A stretch of DNA of 64,000 nt from Bog-1198 sp963727045 (GCA_963727045.1 CAVSES010000001.1:2142524-2206523), one strand, 5' to 3'. Shown: positions 52,907 through 61,926, counted from the stretch's first letter. Notes: generated by a model not told the origin, from the sequence alone. Made by a program: numbers and translations.

Positions 52907-53791
52907 CTAAACAATTCTGATCCTCTGGCTCAGTTCGCGAATCAACTGTTTCACCAGCGGTCGAACTCGCACTCGAAAAGCCAAGACCTCGCGTCCGCCC
53001 TTGCTCCGTTTCACGTGAAGCTCGTAGCCTGGGAGCGCCTGATTTGCGGCGAGCCAACGCAGATAGAACGCAAACGCCGAGGCACACATGGCGCTGCCGG
53101 ACTTTGCCCATAGGTAGTCAACATCGAATTGCCACCCATTGCGTTGCTGACCCGCATGCTTGCGCACCAGGCGGTACAACCAGCGCTCGAGACCGCCGGT
53201 CAAATGGAAGTACACTGGATCGAGAGTCAGCACCAAACTTGAGTCTAGAAGCCCGGTGTAGAACCAATCCGGGAGGATCATCGAGATGCCCTCGGGGCGC
53301 CTGTCGGCATCGCTTTGCACCTTCCACTCACTGAGCCAGGAGAACTGCTGCTGGTGGCGCGCACCCGATGCACGGATCGAGGTGGTCACCGTCGTCGACT
53401 GCAACCGGGCGAGGGCTGCCTTGAGGCGATCGTAGCTATGGTTGTCGGTTCCGCGCCCGACGAACCGCAGAATCTGATACGGAGTCGCCTCGATGAGCCG
53501 AGAGGTGGGTAGACCCTGGTCCCGGGCCTCGATGATCTGCGAGGCCGCCCAGATCAGGACGTCGGCGTCCCAGATCGTAGCGATGCCGTAGTCGAGGGTA
53601 CCCGAGACCCGAATGGAGACCCGCTTGGTATTGAAGATAATCGGCTCGACGCGCTTGGATTTGGCGAGCGAGAAGAAGGGATAGGCCATGAGGTCCTGCG
53701 AGTCTCGCGCAGCCAGATCTCCAGGCAGGGATCGGAAGATCTCAAGCTTCGGCTCTGCCTCATCCGAAGCAGGGTCTGGCGGGATAGTCAC
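52907..53791 (-). CDS. repA: RepA-family plasmid replication initiator
   Basis: Protein of 294 residues resembling the RepA (PF10134-type) initiators of broad-host-range plasmids and integrated elements: MAYPFFSLAKSKRVEPIIFN, then GIATIWDADVLIWAASQI, YDRLKAALARLQSTTVTTSI and a C-terminal winged-helix part with WLYRLVRKHAGQQ. It would bind the iterons directly downstream. GTG start overlapping the previous stop as GTGA. Codons and orientation differ from the flanking chromosomal genes, in line with acquisition. Confidence 0.85.
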   Translation of the reverse strand: MTIPPDPASDEAEPKLEIFRSLPGDLAARDSQDLMAYPFFSLAKSKRVEPIIFNTKRVSIRVSGTLDYGIATIWDADVLIWAASQIIEARDQGLPTSRLIEATPYQILRFVGRGTDNHSYDRLKAALARLQSTTVTTSIRASGARHQQQFSWLSEWKVQSDADRRPEGISMILPDWFYTGLLDSSLVLTLDPVYFHLTGGLERWLYRLVRKHAGQQRNGWQFDVDYLWAKSGSAMCASAFAFYLRWLAANQALPGYELHVKRSKGGREVLAFRVRVRPLVKQLIRELSQRIRIV

Positions 53792-54102
53792 GAGAACGAG
53801 AGAACCGGCTCGCTCGCCTTCAATCGCTGAGTCGCTGGACCTAGCGCGCCTGCGATCAACCGACTCGCGATCGCGCGAGTGTCGAATTGCAGCCGAATAT
53901 CATCGATCAATGCACGCGAGATCGGAACCCATCCGCGCTTGCGTTGCTTGATGCGTAGCACGGAGTGCTCAGGCGTATTTTCAATTCTAAACCTTACATC
54001 GACCGGTGCAGGGGCTTTCGTGTCAAGCCGCGCCACCAACCGAGCTGAACATCGAACGCCGTACCAGGAGCATATGCGTTCGGAATACCGAGCTTCTAAC
54101 AT
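53788..54102 (-). CDS. hypothetical protein upstream of repA
   Basis: Unrecognised basic protein of 104 residues (DVRFRIENTPEHSVLRIKQR, then GWVPISRALIDDIRLQFDTR). No signal peptide or membrane segment. It lies between the AlpA-like gene and repA and overlaps the repA start by four bases, which supports translation; a helper role in element control is only a guess. Confidence 0.6.
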   Translation of the reverse strand: MLEARYSERICSWYGVRCSARLVARLDTKAPAPVDVRFRIENTPEHSVLRIKQRKRGWVPISRALIDDIRLQFDTRAIASRLIAGALGPATQRLKASEPVLSFS

Positions 54103-54112
54103 TCATCATCGA

Positions 54113-54313
54113 TCACATGACCGTCTCGCCGGCAGGAGCTACGTAGCGCCGCAATTCGATTGCCGTGATGAAGGTGCGACGACCATCCTTTTGGGTGGTG
54201 ATCAAGCCGCCGCGAATCCGCTCATAGAGCGTCGCGCGACTGATGCGCAGTATGTGCGCGGCCTCAGTGATTTCGAATCGAAGATGCGGAAGAGGTTCAG
54301 GAGCGATTGCCAT
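54113..54313 (-). CDS. AlpA-like helix-turn-helix regulator
   Basis: Small DNA-binding protein of 66 residues: FEITEAAHILRISRATLYER is a MerR/AlpA-type helix-turn-helix and KDGRRTFITAIELRRYV the following strand and helix. Such proteins act as excisionases or activators of the integrase in P4-like elements. It is the first gene of the alpA-orf-repA group, 10 bases before the next start. Confidence 0.82.
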   Translation of the reverse strand: MAIAPEPLPHLRFEITEAAHILRISRATLYERIRGGLITTQKDGRRTFITAIELRRYVAPAGETVM

Positions 54314-54734
54314 CAGACGTCTCCGTGTCAGTGTGCGTCGGCTCTGGGGTTGGTCGGATACAGCGTCTCATCATTAATCGCCACCGCGAATTCTAGCAAC
54401 CCCAGCCCAGCGTGCTCGAGCGGGTTCGGCATGAACGGTCGCAGACAATCGTATTGCGTAGTACCTCGACGTGGATGCTACGGCGGATGAACATTTGTCT
54501 CTGGCACGCCGATACCCTTTTCGCGATTGCCAACGGCCGGTTTCCGGAAGATCGTCCGGCAGTTCACGGGGCCACAACCGGTCAGTGACCATATAGAAGG
54601 GGCGGCCCTGAAGCTGCCGTTCGCGGCATCCGCTGGGTTGTGAGAAGATTCTGATCGTATGGTCCTTCGAGACATCATTAAAAGCCTGCGGAGTTTCAAT
54701 CAGCCAAATCTGGCTGGGCAAGGGCCAACCATTC
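54314..54734. other. region without a supported gene at the element edge
   Basis: A 120-codon minus-strand frame exists but has no recognisable domain, ribosome site or plausible composition. No copy of the tRNA-Thr 3' end was found. This is the likely border between the integrated element and the next cluster. Confidence 0.5.
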
Positions 54735-55280
54735 ATGGAGCTGAACCCTGGGTTCCGACATCCATTGCTACTGTCGGATGGCGCGCCACTTCTTCTTCGC
54801 TTGTGCGAAGTGCAAATGGCTCTGACACTGCTCGATGATGTTTACCGCTTGTCCGCCGAGCAGCCCAGGCTGACGGATGATGCGAGCTGGCGTGAAGAAT
54901 GCGGTGCGTGCCATCTGGCATTTCACCCGAACCTTCTCCCGGAAAGGTCCTGGAGAGCTTTGATCGCAGGCCAAGCAGATCATTTCGGATCCGATCTTGC
55001 ATTGGATATCTCAACCCAGCACAGCATTCTCTCCTTCCTCGTCAACAATGCGGCGGAGAAACGCCCGCGCGAAGCAGCCTTCAAGATCAATCGCTCGATC
55101 GAGGCCTCCGCGACACCCCTGCGGATTGGAGAGACTCCGTATTGGGTCGATAAACACGCCGACATTGCTTCTGCCGACTGGCAGTCTCCCAAGGTGAAGA
55201 GCAAGGCCAATTGTGCGGCCTGTCATCTGGATGCGGAGGCCGGAACGTTCGAAGATTCAGCCATGCCCGTGCCGCGCTAA
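54735..55280 (+). CDS. diheme cytochrome c lacking a signal peptide
   Basis: The DHC-type domain is clear: ASWREECGACHLAFHPNLLP with the first CxxCH, WRALIAGQADHFGSD, RSIEASATPLRIGETPYW and CAACHLDAEAGTF with the second. Relatives are periplasmic electron carriers. Here the N-terminus (MELNPGFRHPLLLSDGAPLL...) is not a convincing Sec signal, and starting at the internal ATG (MALTLLDDVYRL) also gives none, so the 5' end seems lost and heme attachment is doubtful. No cytochrome b561 partner is nearby. Its TAA shares bases with the convergent gene's stop. Confidence 0.7.
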   Translation: MELNPGFRHPLLLSDGAPLLLRLCEVQMALTLLDDVYRLSAEQPRLTDDASWREECGACHLAFHPNLLPERSWRALIAGQADHFGSDLALDISTQHSILSFLVNNAAEKRPREAAFKINRSIEASATPLRIGETPYWVDKHADIASADWQSPKVKSKANCAACHLDAEAGTFEDSAMPVPR

Positions 55281-56791
55281 CTTGGTTGGATGCCTTCGTT
55301 CGGCGCTGCCGTCGCGTCCCCAAGCGTCACGACGCCGTGCGGGGCTCGCAGATAATGTAAGGCGTAGGCAAGTTCGCCTGGCGCCTGGGAATGGATAGTG
55401 AAGAGCGGTTGATCCTTAGCCACGGAATCACCCACTCGCACATGCAGGTCTACGCCCGCTGCCGCAATCCGTGGCGCACCGGCCAATTTTGCCAACTGCG
55501 CAATGTGGCGGTTATCAATGGCGAGACATGTGCCATCCACGCTCGCGGTGATAACCGAGGTTAACGGTGCCTTGGGTGGTTCACGAAAGCCGCCTTGCGC
55601 GGCGCAAATAGCTTGAAACTTGTCCCATGCGCGCCCAGCTCCGAGGATCTCTTCCGCCGCGCGCGCTCCCGTTCCCGCGACGAACAGTGGCGAGAACTCG
55701 AGAATCCGCGCGGCGATTCGCAACGCCCGGGTTCGCAGATCGGCGGGTGCGCCGGGCTCGCGGCGCAATACGGCCAGTACATCGCGGGCCTCGAGCGCCG
55801 GCCCGATGCCGCGACCCACCGGCTGAATGCCGTCCGAGATCTCGACGCTGACGTGTAGTCCGAGAGCAGCCCCGACGGTGATCAGCCTTTGAGTCAGACC
55901 TTCGGCAGCATCCAACGAGCGCACCTTGGCCGTGGGGCCGACGGGCATGTCGATGAGCACGTGGGTCGCGCCTGCCGCAATCTTCTTTGACAGTATCGAC
56001 GCCGCCATTTGACCATCGCTGTCGAAATCGAGCGGTCGCTCGACGCGAATCAACACATCATCTGCAGGGCTCAACCGCGCATTATCGCCCCAGGCAACAC
56101 AGCCGCCTTCCCGCTCCACAATACGACGGATTTGCTCCAAGGAAAGGGTGACCGGCGCGAGCGTCTCCATGGTGTCGGCGGTACCGGCAGGGGAGGTGAT
56201 CGCCCGAGAGGACGTCTTTGGAATCCTAAGGCCTGCGGCCGCAACGATAGGCACGACTATCAATGTCGTTCGATTGCCGGGCAACCCGCCCACGCAATGC
56301 TTATCGACCACCGGGCCCGGACCCCATCGCAGTCGTTCACCGACGTCGACCATGGCGAGCGTCAATGCGATGGTTTCATCGAAATTGATGTTATCGCCAG
56401 CCCCCGCCGTGACTAGCGCAGCCAATTGCAAATCGGAATAATGCCCCTCCGCGACATCCTGGATGATCGAGCGCCATTGACGTGGGCCGAGCGCTTTGCC
56501 ATACACTTTCGCCCGCAAATCGCTGAGTGAATCCAATACCGCGGCATGATGTACGGAGATGTATTCACCTTCGTGCGCATCGAGTTCCCGCCAGGCAGCC
56601 TCCGATAGCCCCGCCTGATCTAATCCCAGCATCGAATCGGACGTGGTGTGCAGCGTGGCTATGATGTGCCGATCTCGGCAGCGAACCTCGACACGGGCCT
56701 GGGCCTCGAATCCTTCGGCTCGACAAACCGGGCATTCACGATTCATGTAGACGATGAAGTCGCGATATGTTTCGATGCGAAGATGGCGCAA
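55277..56791 (-). CDS. deoA: thymidine phosphorylase-family protein
   Basis: Nucleoside phosphorylase of 504 residues in the group related to archaeal AMP phosphorylase. An N-terminal beta domain (about 1-85) precedes the phosphorylase core: DKHCVGGLPGNRTTL and KTSSRAITSPAGTADTME for phosphate binding, and SKKIAAGATHVLIDMPVG. The C-terminal domain has VDLHVRVGDSVAKDQPLF. The start is taken as TTG; no ATG fits, and the ribosome site is poor, so a slightly different N-terminus is possible. It follows the UrcA gene by 50 bases on the same strand. The true substrate (thymidine or NMP) is not settled. Confidence 0.85.
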   Translation of the reverse strand: MRHLRIETYRDFIVYMNRECPVCRAEGFEAQARVEVRCRDRHIIATLHTTSDSMLGLDQAGLSEAAWRELDAHEGEYISVHHAAVLDSLSDLRAKVYGKALGPRQWRSIIQDVAEGHYSDLQLAALVTAGAGDNINFDETIALTLAMVDVGERLRWGPGPVVDKHCVGGLPGNRTTLIVVPIVAAAGLRIPKTSSRAITSPAGTADTMETLAPVTLSLEQIRRIVEREGGCVAWGDNARLSPADDVLIRVERPLDFDSDGQMAASILSKKIAAGATHVLIDMPVGPTAKVRSLDAAEGLTQRLITVGAALGLHVSVEISDGIQPVGRGIGPALEARDVLAVLRREPGAPADLRTRALRIAARILEFSPLFVAGTGARAAEEILGAGRAWDKFQAICAAQGGFREPPKAPLTSVITASVDGTCLAIDNRHIAQLAKLAGAPRIAAAGVDLHVRVGDSVAKDQPLFTIHSQAPGELAYALHYLRAPHGVVTLGDATAAPNEGIQPS

Positions 56792-56841
56792 TTGCAGCCG
56801 ATCAGATCCTTCGAGTTGAGAAATGGTATCGACCGATTCGA

Positions 56842-57279
56842 TTAGTGAGTGTTTGGCGAGGGGTGCATCTTTTCGGCGGAAGCAATGACCTTCTGAGCCT
56901 GGAGCATCGCTGCATCCGCCGCTGTCTTCACGCAGGACGCGCCTCCGGGTGGACTCAAAGGAAACAAGCGGTCCAATTCATGACAAACCGATTCGGCCCT
57001 AGAGTGAATGCGTTTCTCGAGTACCACCGCAGCGCTGGGTTGACTTAGGTCAAGATCGCTGTAGGCCAGCGACCACGTCAGCGTGAGATGTTCGATGGGC
57101 GCGCCGGTCGCCGGCGCCCGCCCGATTACCTTTGTTGTCACGGCTGCGCGTCCCATGCGCGTTGATGTCACCGTGATTTCCGCAAGATCCTGGGCCAGGA
57201 GCCCACTACTAGCCACCAGGGATCCCAGGAGCATTAGCCAAGCCCGCGTCCTCTGATATCTCGATTCGTGAATTTTCAT
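56842..57279 (-). CDS. UrcA-family secreted protein
   Basis: Small exported protein of 145 residues with a signal peptide (WLMLLGSLVASSGLLAQD). SLAYSDLDLSQPSAAVVLEKRI and CVKTAADAAM, with two cysteines set to form a disulfide, match the UrcA family, which is common in alpha- and gammaproteobacteria and of unknown function. It is divergent from the universal stress gene. Confidence 0.82.
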   Translation of the reverse strand: MKIHESRYQRTRAWLMLLGSLVASSGLLAQDLAEITVTSTRMGRAAVTTKVIGRAPATGAPIEHLTLTWSLAYSDLDLSQPSAAVVLEKRIHSRAESVCHELDRLFPLSPPGGASCVKTAADAAMLQAQKVIASAEKMHPSPNTH

Positions 57280-57366
57280 TGGTCCTCCTTCAGGTACTAC
57301 TCGGCAGCATCCTAGTCACCCGTGGGATGGCGGACCATAGGTAGTTTCACTGGATCGATGGCGGCG

Positions 57367-57388
57367 CTACGTACACCCGCGTACGTAG
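57367..57388. promoter_or_regulatory. inverted repeat upstream of the universal stress gene, FixJ-like
   Basis: CTACGTAC-ACCCGC-GTACGTAG is a perfect 8-bp inverted repeat in the 176-base divergent region between the UrcA and stress genes. The half-site GTACGTAG fits GTAMGTAG, reported from memory for the oxygen-linked response regulator FixJ. It lies 68 bases before the stress-gene ATG, suitable for an activator site. Confidence 0.55.
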
Positions 57389-57455
57389 AACTCCTCATGC
57401 TTGCCAAGGGGTTCTTGTGACACTGTGGCGCGGGTATCTGAAGGAGCGGAGCGCC

Positions 57456-57881
57456 ATGTCCGACGACAAGCATTTGCTCATTCCCGTTGATGGATCCGAC
57501 AATTCCATCCGTGCTCTCGCCTATGTAGCCCGCCGTGCGGTAAAGGATAGACGTTTGCTCATTTGCGTAGTCAATGTTCAACCGGAACTTGCGCCAAGTA
57601 TCTTCATTACCCGGGGCATGGTCGCCGGTTATAATGAGTCGCAAAGCAAGGAAGCCTTGACTCAAGCACGCCAACTGTTGGCAAAACGCCGCGTCAAAGC
57701 AGAAATCTTGGTGCGGATAGGAGAGCCGGCCGAGACCATCGTGAAAACCGCCAGACAGAAACGCTGTGGCGGCATCGTAATGGGTTCTCGCGGATTGGGA
57801 AGCCTTAAGGGACTCTTGCTCGGTTCCATCACAACCAAGGTTATTCATCGTTCCAGGATTCCCGTAACGGTGGTTCCATGA
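57456..57881 (+). CDS. universal stress protein (UspA family)
   Basis: Single UspA domain of 141 residues. It opens with HLLIPVDGSDNSIRALAYVA and ends with the ATP-binding motif MGSRGLGSLKGLLLGSITTK and IPVTVVP. AAGGAG lies 10 bases before the ATG; a GTG 13 codons upstream is a less likely start. It is the first gene of the plus-strand group with the P-type ATPase and SulP permease. Confidence 0.9.
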   Translation: MSDDKHLLIPVDGSDNSIRALAYVARRAVKDRRLLICVVNVQPELAPSIFITRGMVAGYNESQSKEALTQARQLLAKRRVKAEILVRIGEPAETIVKTARQKRCGGIVMGSRGLGSLKGLLLGSITTKVIHRSRIPVTVVP

Positions 57882-57956
57882 TTAACCACTGAGGTAACGC
57901 CGTCAGTATTCCTTGAAGACATCCTTTGTTTCCTCAAGAGATGCCCTCCAAGACCA

Positions 57957-60590
57957 ATGGCGCTCTTTGGCCGATCGCGGCTCAGCAGTCATGCCCGAGC
58001 ACCCACGACTATAACAATGCAAGCGAAAGCAGCATCGTCAATTGATGGTCTGACCGAGACCGAAGCTCGCGAGCGCCTCGGGCGGCTCGGTGCCAACGAG
58101 CTGCCGGTCTCGAGGCCCCGCGGCGTGCTGCGTCTGCTCGCTGAGGTCGCGTCGGAGCCGATGTTCCTGCTGCTGGTGGCCTGCGGGGCGATCTACATGG
58201 CATTGGGCGATCGTCATGAGGCCCTTATGCTCCTCAGCTTCGTCTTTGTCGTCATGGGCATCACCTTTGTCCAACAACGTCGCGCGGAGCGTTCGCTCGA
58301 GGCCCTGCGTGATTTATCGAGCCCGCGCGCGTTGGTAGTTCGCGATGGGGAGGCGCGCCGGATAGCAGGACGAGAGCTGGTTTGCGACGATATTGTGTTG
58401 CTGGCCGAAGGAGACCGTGTCCCCTCGGACATGCGCCTCCTCGAATCCTCGAACCTTGCCGTGGACGAATCCCTGCTGACCGGTGAATCGGCCCCGGTGC
58501 TCAAACAGGTGGGCGCGAAAAACGGTGCAGCACACGAGTCAGATGACAATGATGCCGAACTCGTGTTATCCGGGACGCTGGTTACGCGAGGCACTGCACG
58601 CGGCCGTGTGTTTGCCACCGGTGAGCGAAGCACCCTGGGGCGGATTGGCAAGTCCCTCGAAGGGATCGGCGGCGGGACCACGCCGATTCAGCGGGAGACA
58701 CGTAGCATTGTGAAGCGCGTGGCCGTCGTCGGCCTGGTGCTGGCGAGTGCTCTCGCATTGGCCTACTGGCTGTCGAGCGGGGACTGGCTGCATAGCTTAC
58801 TGGCCGGGCTCACGCTGGCGATGGCGGTCCTGCCGGAAGAACTGCCGGTCGTGCTGACGCTATTCCTAAGCCTTGGCGCGTGGCGTTTGGCTCGGGAAAA
58901 TGTGTTGGCACGCAGCATCCCGGCCGTCGAACTGCTGGGCGCCACGACCGTGTTGTGCGTCGACAAGACCGGCACCTTGACGGCGAATCGCATGGCCGTC
59001 CGGAGAATCTGGGCTGAAGTAGCCTCTTATGATGCCGCGCGGGCCGGCTCAACGCCGCTGCAAGAGGAATTGCACGGTGTTCTGGAGTTTGCTGTGCTGG
59101 CGAGCCACCGCCGCGCGTTCGATCCGATGGAGACCGCGATCGGTGAGGCTGGGCAACGCTTGTTGGCGGGAACTGAGCACCTGCACGCCCAATGGCTCTT
59201 GGTCGATGATTTTCCGTTGTCGAGCGAGATGATGGCGATGTCGAGGGTGTGGCAGTCACCGGATCGGCGTGAGCGGATGATCGCGGCCAAAGGAGCACCG
59301 GAGGCCATCGCCGATTTGTGCCACCTTGACGCTGTGCGCATCAAGAAGATCGCCGAGCAGGTGTCGGTCATGGCGGGCGATGGACTGCGTGTGCTCGGCG
59401 TTGCCTACGCCACTCTTGACTCCGATGTCCTCCCAGGGAACCAACATGACTTCGACTTCGAATTTCTTGGACTAGTCGCCTTGGAGGATCCGGTGAGGCC
59501 TGACGTTCCCGCCGCCATCGCTGAGTGCCGTGCAGCCGGCATTCGGGTGGTGATGATGACGGGTGATCATCCGGTCACCGCGATTTCCGTTGCACGGCAG
59601 GTGGGAATACCCGCAGACGGTGCAGTCATGACCGGGGCTGACCTCGCCACATTGAACGACGACGAACTGCGCGCGCGACTTGCTGATATTCACATTTTCT
59701 GCCGAGTGAAGCCCGAACAGAAACTTCGTCTCGTCCAGGCCTTTCGTGCCTGCGGCGAGGTCGTGGCGATGACCGGCGATGGAGTCAACGACGCGCCAGC
59801 GCTCAAGGCCGCCCAAATCGGCGTGGCGATGGGTGCTCGGGGTACCGACGTGGCGCGGGAGGCGGCTGCAATCGTACTGCTGAACGATGACTTCGCTTCA
59901 CTGGTAACTGCAGTACGCTATGGACGTCGTGTCTTCGCCAATTTGCGCAAGGCGATCGTCTTCGTCGTCGCGGCGCACGTCCCGATCGTCGGGCTGTCGA
60001 TCGTGCCGGTGGCGCTTGGGTGGCCGATGTTGCTGATGCCGGTGCACATTCTGTTCCTGCAACTGATCATAGACCCAGCCTGCTCGGTCGTATTCGAGGC
60101 CGAGCCGCTCGAAGTCGAGGCGATGACCGCACCGCCGCGCCGGCCGAACCAGCGACTGTTCGACTCGGCTGTGCTCACACGTGGACTTTGGCAAGGAACT
60201 GGTTTGCTCCTGCTGCTGCTCGCGATGTACGCGGGCGTTCGATCAGCCACCGACTCGGACGATATGGCGCGCGCGGCGACGTTCATGGTGCTCGTGCTGT
60301 CCAACCTCGGTCTTATCCAAGCCAACCGTTTATGGGGCCGCTCGGCGCGCCGTGGCGCCACCGCTTATAATCGCCAATTCGCCTGGATCATGCTGGGCAC
60401 GCTGGCTTTACTGGGATGCGTCCTCGGCATTTCCGAGGTGAGCCGGCTGTTCGCGTTCACACGACCGACACCCCCTATACTGCTGGCCGGCGCCGGAGTC
60501 GCCGCAGCGGGTCTACTGTGGTTCCAGTGCGTCAAGTGGGGGCTCGCCCGATGGTGGTCTGATCGCAAATTAGCCGATCCGGTCGCTTAG
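57957..60590 (+). CDS. P-type cation-translocating ATPase (P2-like)
   Basis: Ion pump of 877 residues. TGES (175-178) in the actuator, PEELP near 293 in span 4 in place of the usual PEGLP, the phosphorylated aspartate about 336 in DKTGTLT, KGAPEAI in the nucleotide domain, MTGDHPVTA and TGDGVND near 607, and six C-terminal spans with QLIIDPACSVVFEAEP. The overall pattern is that of Ca2+/Mg2+-type pumps, but the ion is not certain. An ATG 20 codons inside (MQAKAASSIDGL) may be the true start. It follows the universal stress gene. Confidence 0.88.
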   Translation: MALFGRSRLSSHARAPTTITMQAKAASSIDGLTETEARERLGRLGANELPVSRPRGVLRLLAEVASEPMFLLLVACGAIYMALGDRHEALMLLSFVFVVMGITFVQQRRAERSLEALRDLSSPRALVVRDGEARRIAGRELVCDDIVLLAEGDRVPSDMRLLESSNLAVDESLLTGESAPVLKQVGAKNGAAHESDDNDAELVLSGTLVTRGTARGRVFATGERSTLGRIGKSLEGIGGGTTPIQRETRSIVKRVAVVGLVLASALALAYWLSSGDWLHSLLAGLTLAMAVLPEELPVVLTLFLSLGAWRLARENVLARSIPAVELLGATTVLCVDKTGTLTANRMAVRRIWAEVASYDAARAGSTPLQEELHGVLEFAVLASHRRAFDPMETAIGEAGQRLLAGTEHLHAQWLLVDDFPLSSEMMAMSRVWQSPDRRERMIAAKGAPEAIADLCHLDAVRIKKIAEQVSVMAGDGLRVLGVAYATLDSDVLPGNQHDFDFEFLGLVALEDPVRPDVPAAIAECRAAGIRVVMMTGDHPVTAISVARQVGIPADGAVMTGADLATLNDDELRARLADIHIFCRVKPEQKLRLVQAFRACGEVVAMTGDGVNDAPALKAAQIGVAMGARGTDVAREAAAIVLLNDDFASLVTAVRYGRRVFANLRKAIVFVVAAHVPIVGLSIVPVALGWPMLLMPVHILFLQLIIDPACSVVFEAEPLEVEAMTAPPRRPNQRLFDSAVLTRGLWQGTGLLLLLLAMYAGVRSATDSDDMARAATFMVLVLSNLGLIQANRLWGRSARRGATAYNRQFAWIMLGTLALLGCVLGISEVSRLFAFTRPTPPILLAGAGVAAAGLLWFQCVKWGLARWWSDRKLADPVA

Positions 60591-60641
60591 GGGCGCGAGT
60601 GATTGATGCCCTAAGAGTGGCGCCGTCGCGGGTTTGCAGGC

Positions 60642-61237
60642 GTGGATTCTTTCTCGAGGGAGACTGTTTTGCGGCGCGAGGGTGAGACCGAAACATTGGA
60701 TACCGCCGTCTTCCACGTTTACGACATCTCCAAGATTTACCGCGTGGGGGAGGTCGAGATCCCGGCTCTGCCCTCGGTCAGTCTTGACCTTTACGCCAAG
60801 GAGTTTGTGGTGCTCCTTGGGGCATCGGGCAGCGGCAAATCGACCCTTCTCAATATTCTAGGCGGGCTTGATCGTCCCACTACCAGGCAGGTCTTCTACT
60901 GCGATCATGACCTTACATCCGCGAGCGTAACGGCGTTGACACAATTCCGTCGCGAGCACGTTGGATTCGTGTTTCAGTTCTACAATCTCATTCCGAGCCT
61001 GACGGCCCTGGAGAACGTGGCGACGAGCCGACGGGGGCCCTTGACTACGCGACGGGCCGGCTGGTGCTGGAAGCACTCGACCGAGCGAATCGCGAGCTCG
61101 GCACCATCACGGTTGTCATCACGCACAATGCGGCAATTGCCGCAATGGCCGATCGAGTGATTCGGATTGGTAGCGGGCGGATCTTGGAAGCCACGACCAA
61201 TTCGCGACGGGCGAGCCCGGGAGATTTATCCTGGTGA
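60642..61237 (+). pseudogene. MacB/LolD-type ABC ATPase with internal deletion
   Basis: The first part has Walker A GASGSGKSTLLNIL and the Q-loop FVFQFYNLIPSLTALENVA. Right after that, at about 61021, the sequence jumps into another frame at DEPTGALDYATGRLVLEALD and continues to the switch histidine (VVITHNAAIAAMADRV) and a stop. The block with the LSGGE signature and most of Walker B is missing, about 70 residues, and the join is out of frame. No active ATPase can result. Its end overlaps the next remnant as GTGA, so the old operon junction survived. Confidence 0.85.
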
Positions 61238-61926
61238 GCGCGCGAACCCGGATGCTGGCGCGCGACCTGTGGCACTTGCGCGGGCAGGTGTTGGCGGCCG
61301 CGCTGGTCGTTGCGTGCGGTATGGCTTCGCTGATCGGGATGTACAGCACTTCTACTCGCTCGTCGAGGCGCGTCGGGGATACTACGAAGAGTATCGATTG
61401 GCAGAAGTGTTCGCGCAGCTCAAGCGCGCCCCACAGAGTCTGGCGGCGGACATCGCGCGGGTTCCGGGTGTGGCGCGGCCGTCTTCAGGGGTTGGCCGAG
61501 CAGAAGTTGGTGGCGGAACAAGCACTCGATCAGGCAAAGACGGCTGAGGCCGCTGCGTCGCACGCCGTCCTCGCCGCAGGTCATCGCGTGGTCGCGGCCG
61601 CCGCAGAGGTTGAGGAGGTTCGAGCCGGTCTGGTCAGCACCACGGCAGAAACGTCGGGCCAAGCTCGGACCCTTCTGATCCGCGCGCCCGTTGCCGGGCG
61701 TGTTCTGCGGGTGCCGGAAAAGAGTGACCGGGTGGTGCCTGCCGGAAGCCAATTGATTATTGTAGGCGACCTGTCTGGCATCCAAGCCGGCGCTGAAATC
61801 ATTACTGACGGTTGTATAAAGATTTCGGCACTGGTTTTCTCGGCTGGGATAGGGGTCGTGTTCGGTTACTTCCCGGCGCGACGTGCCGCTCGCATGGACC
61901 CTATCGAGGCGCTGCGCCACGAATAA
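61234..61926 (+). pseudogene. chimeric remnant: FtsX permease, HlyD adaptor and MacB C-terminus
   Basis: Three gene pieces are joined. The first reads RMLARDLWHLRGQVLAAALV and GMASLIGMYST, an FtsX-type permease start, then loses frame; the other frame holds YSLVEARRGYYEEYRLAEVF and QLKRAPQSLAADIARVPG. From about 61485 the sequence is a HlyD-type adaptor: a coiled coil (LVAEQALDQAKTAEAAASHA) and the lipoyl half LIRAPVAGRVLRVPEKSDRV. From about 61790 it is the last span of a MacB permease, GVVFGYFPARRAARMDPIEA. Serial deletions in a four-gene exporter operon explain the order. Confidence 0.78.

Noticed and set aside
54139..54146. CTACGTAG resembling the FixJ-like half-site
   Set aside because: It lies within the AlpA-like coding sequence and is a single short match, probably chance.
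54374..54736. 120-codon minus-strand frame at the element border
   Set aside because: No recognisable domain or start signal.
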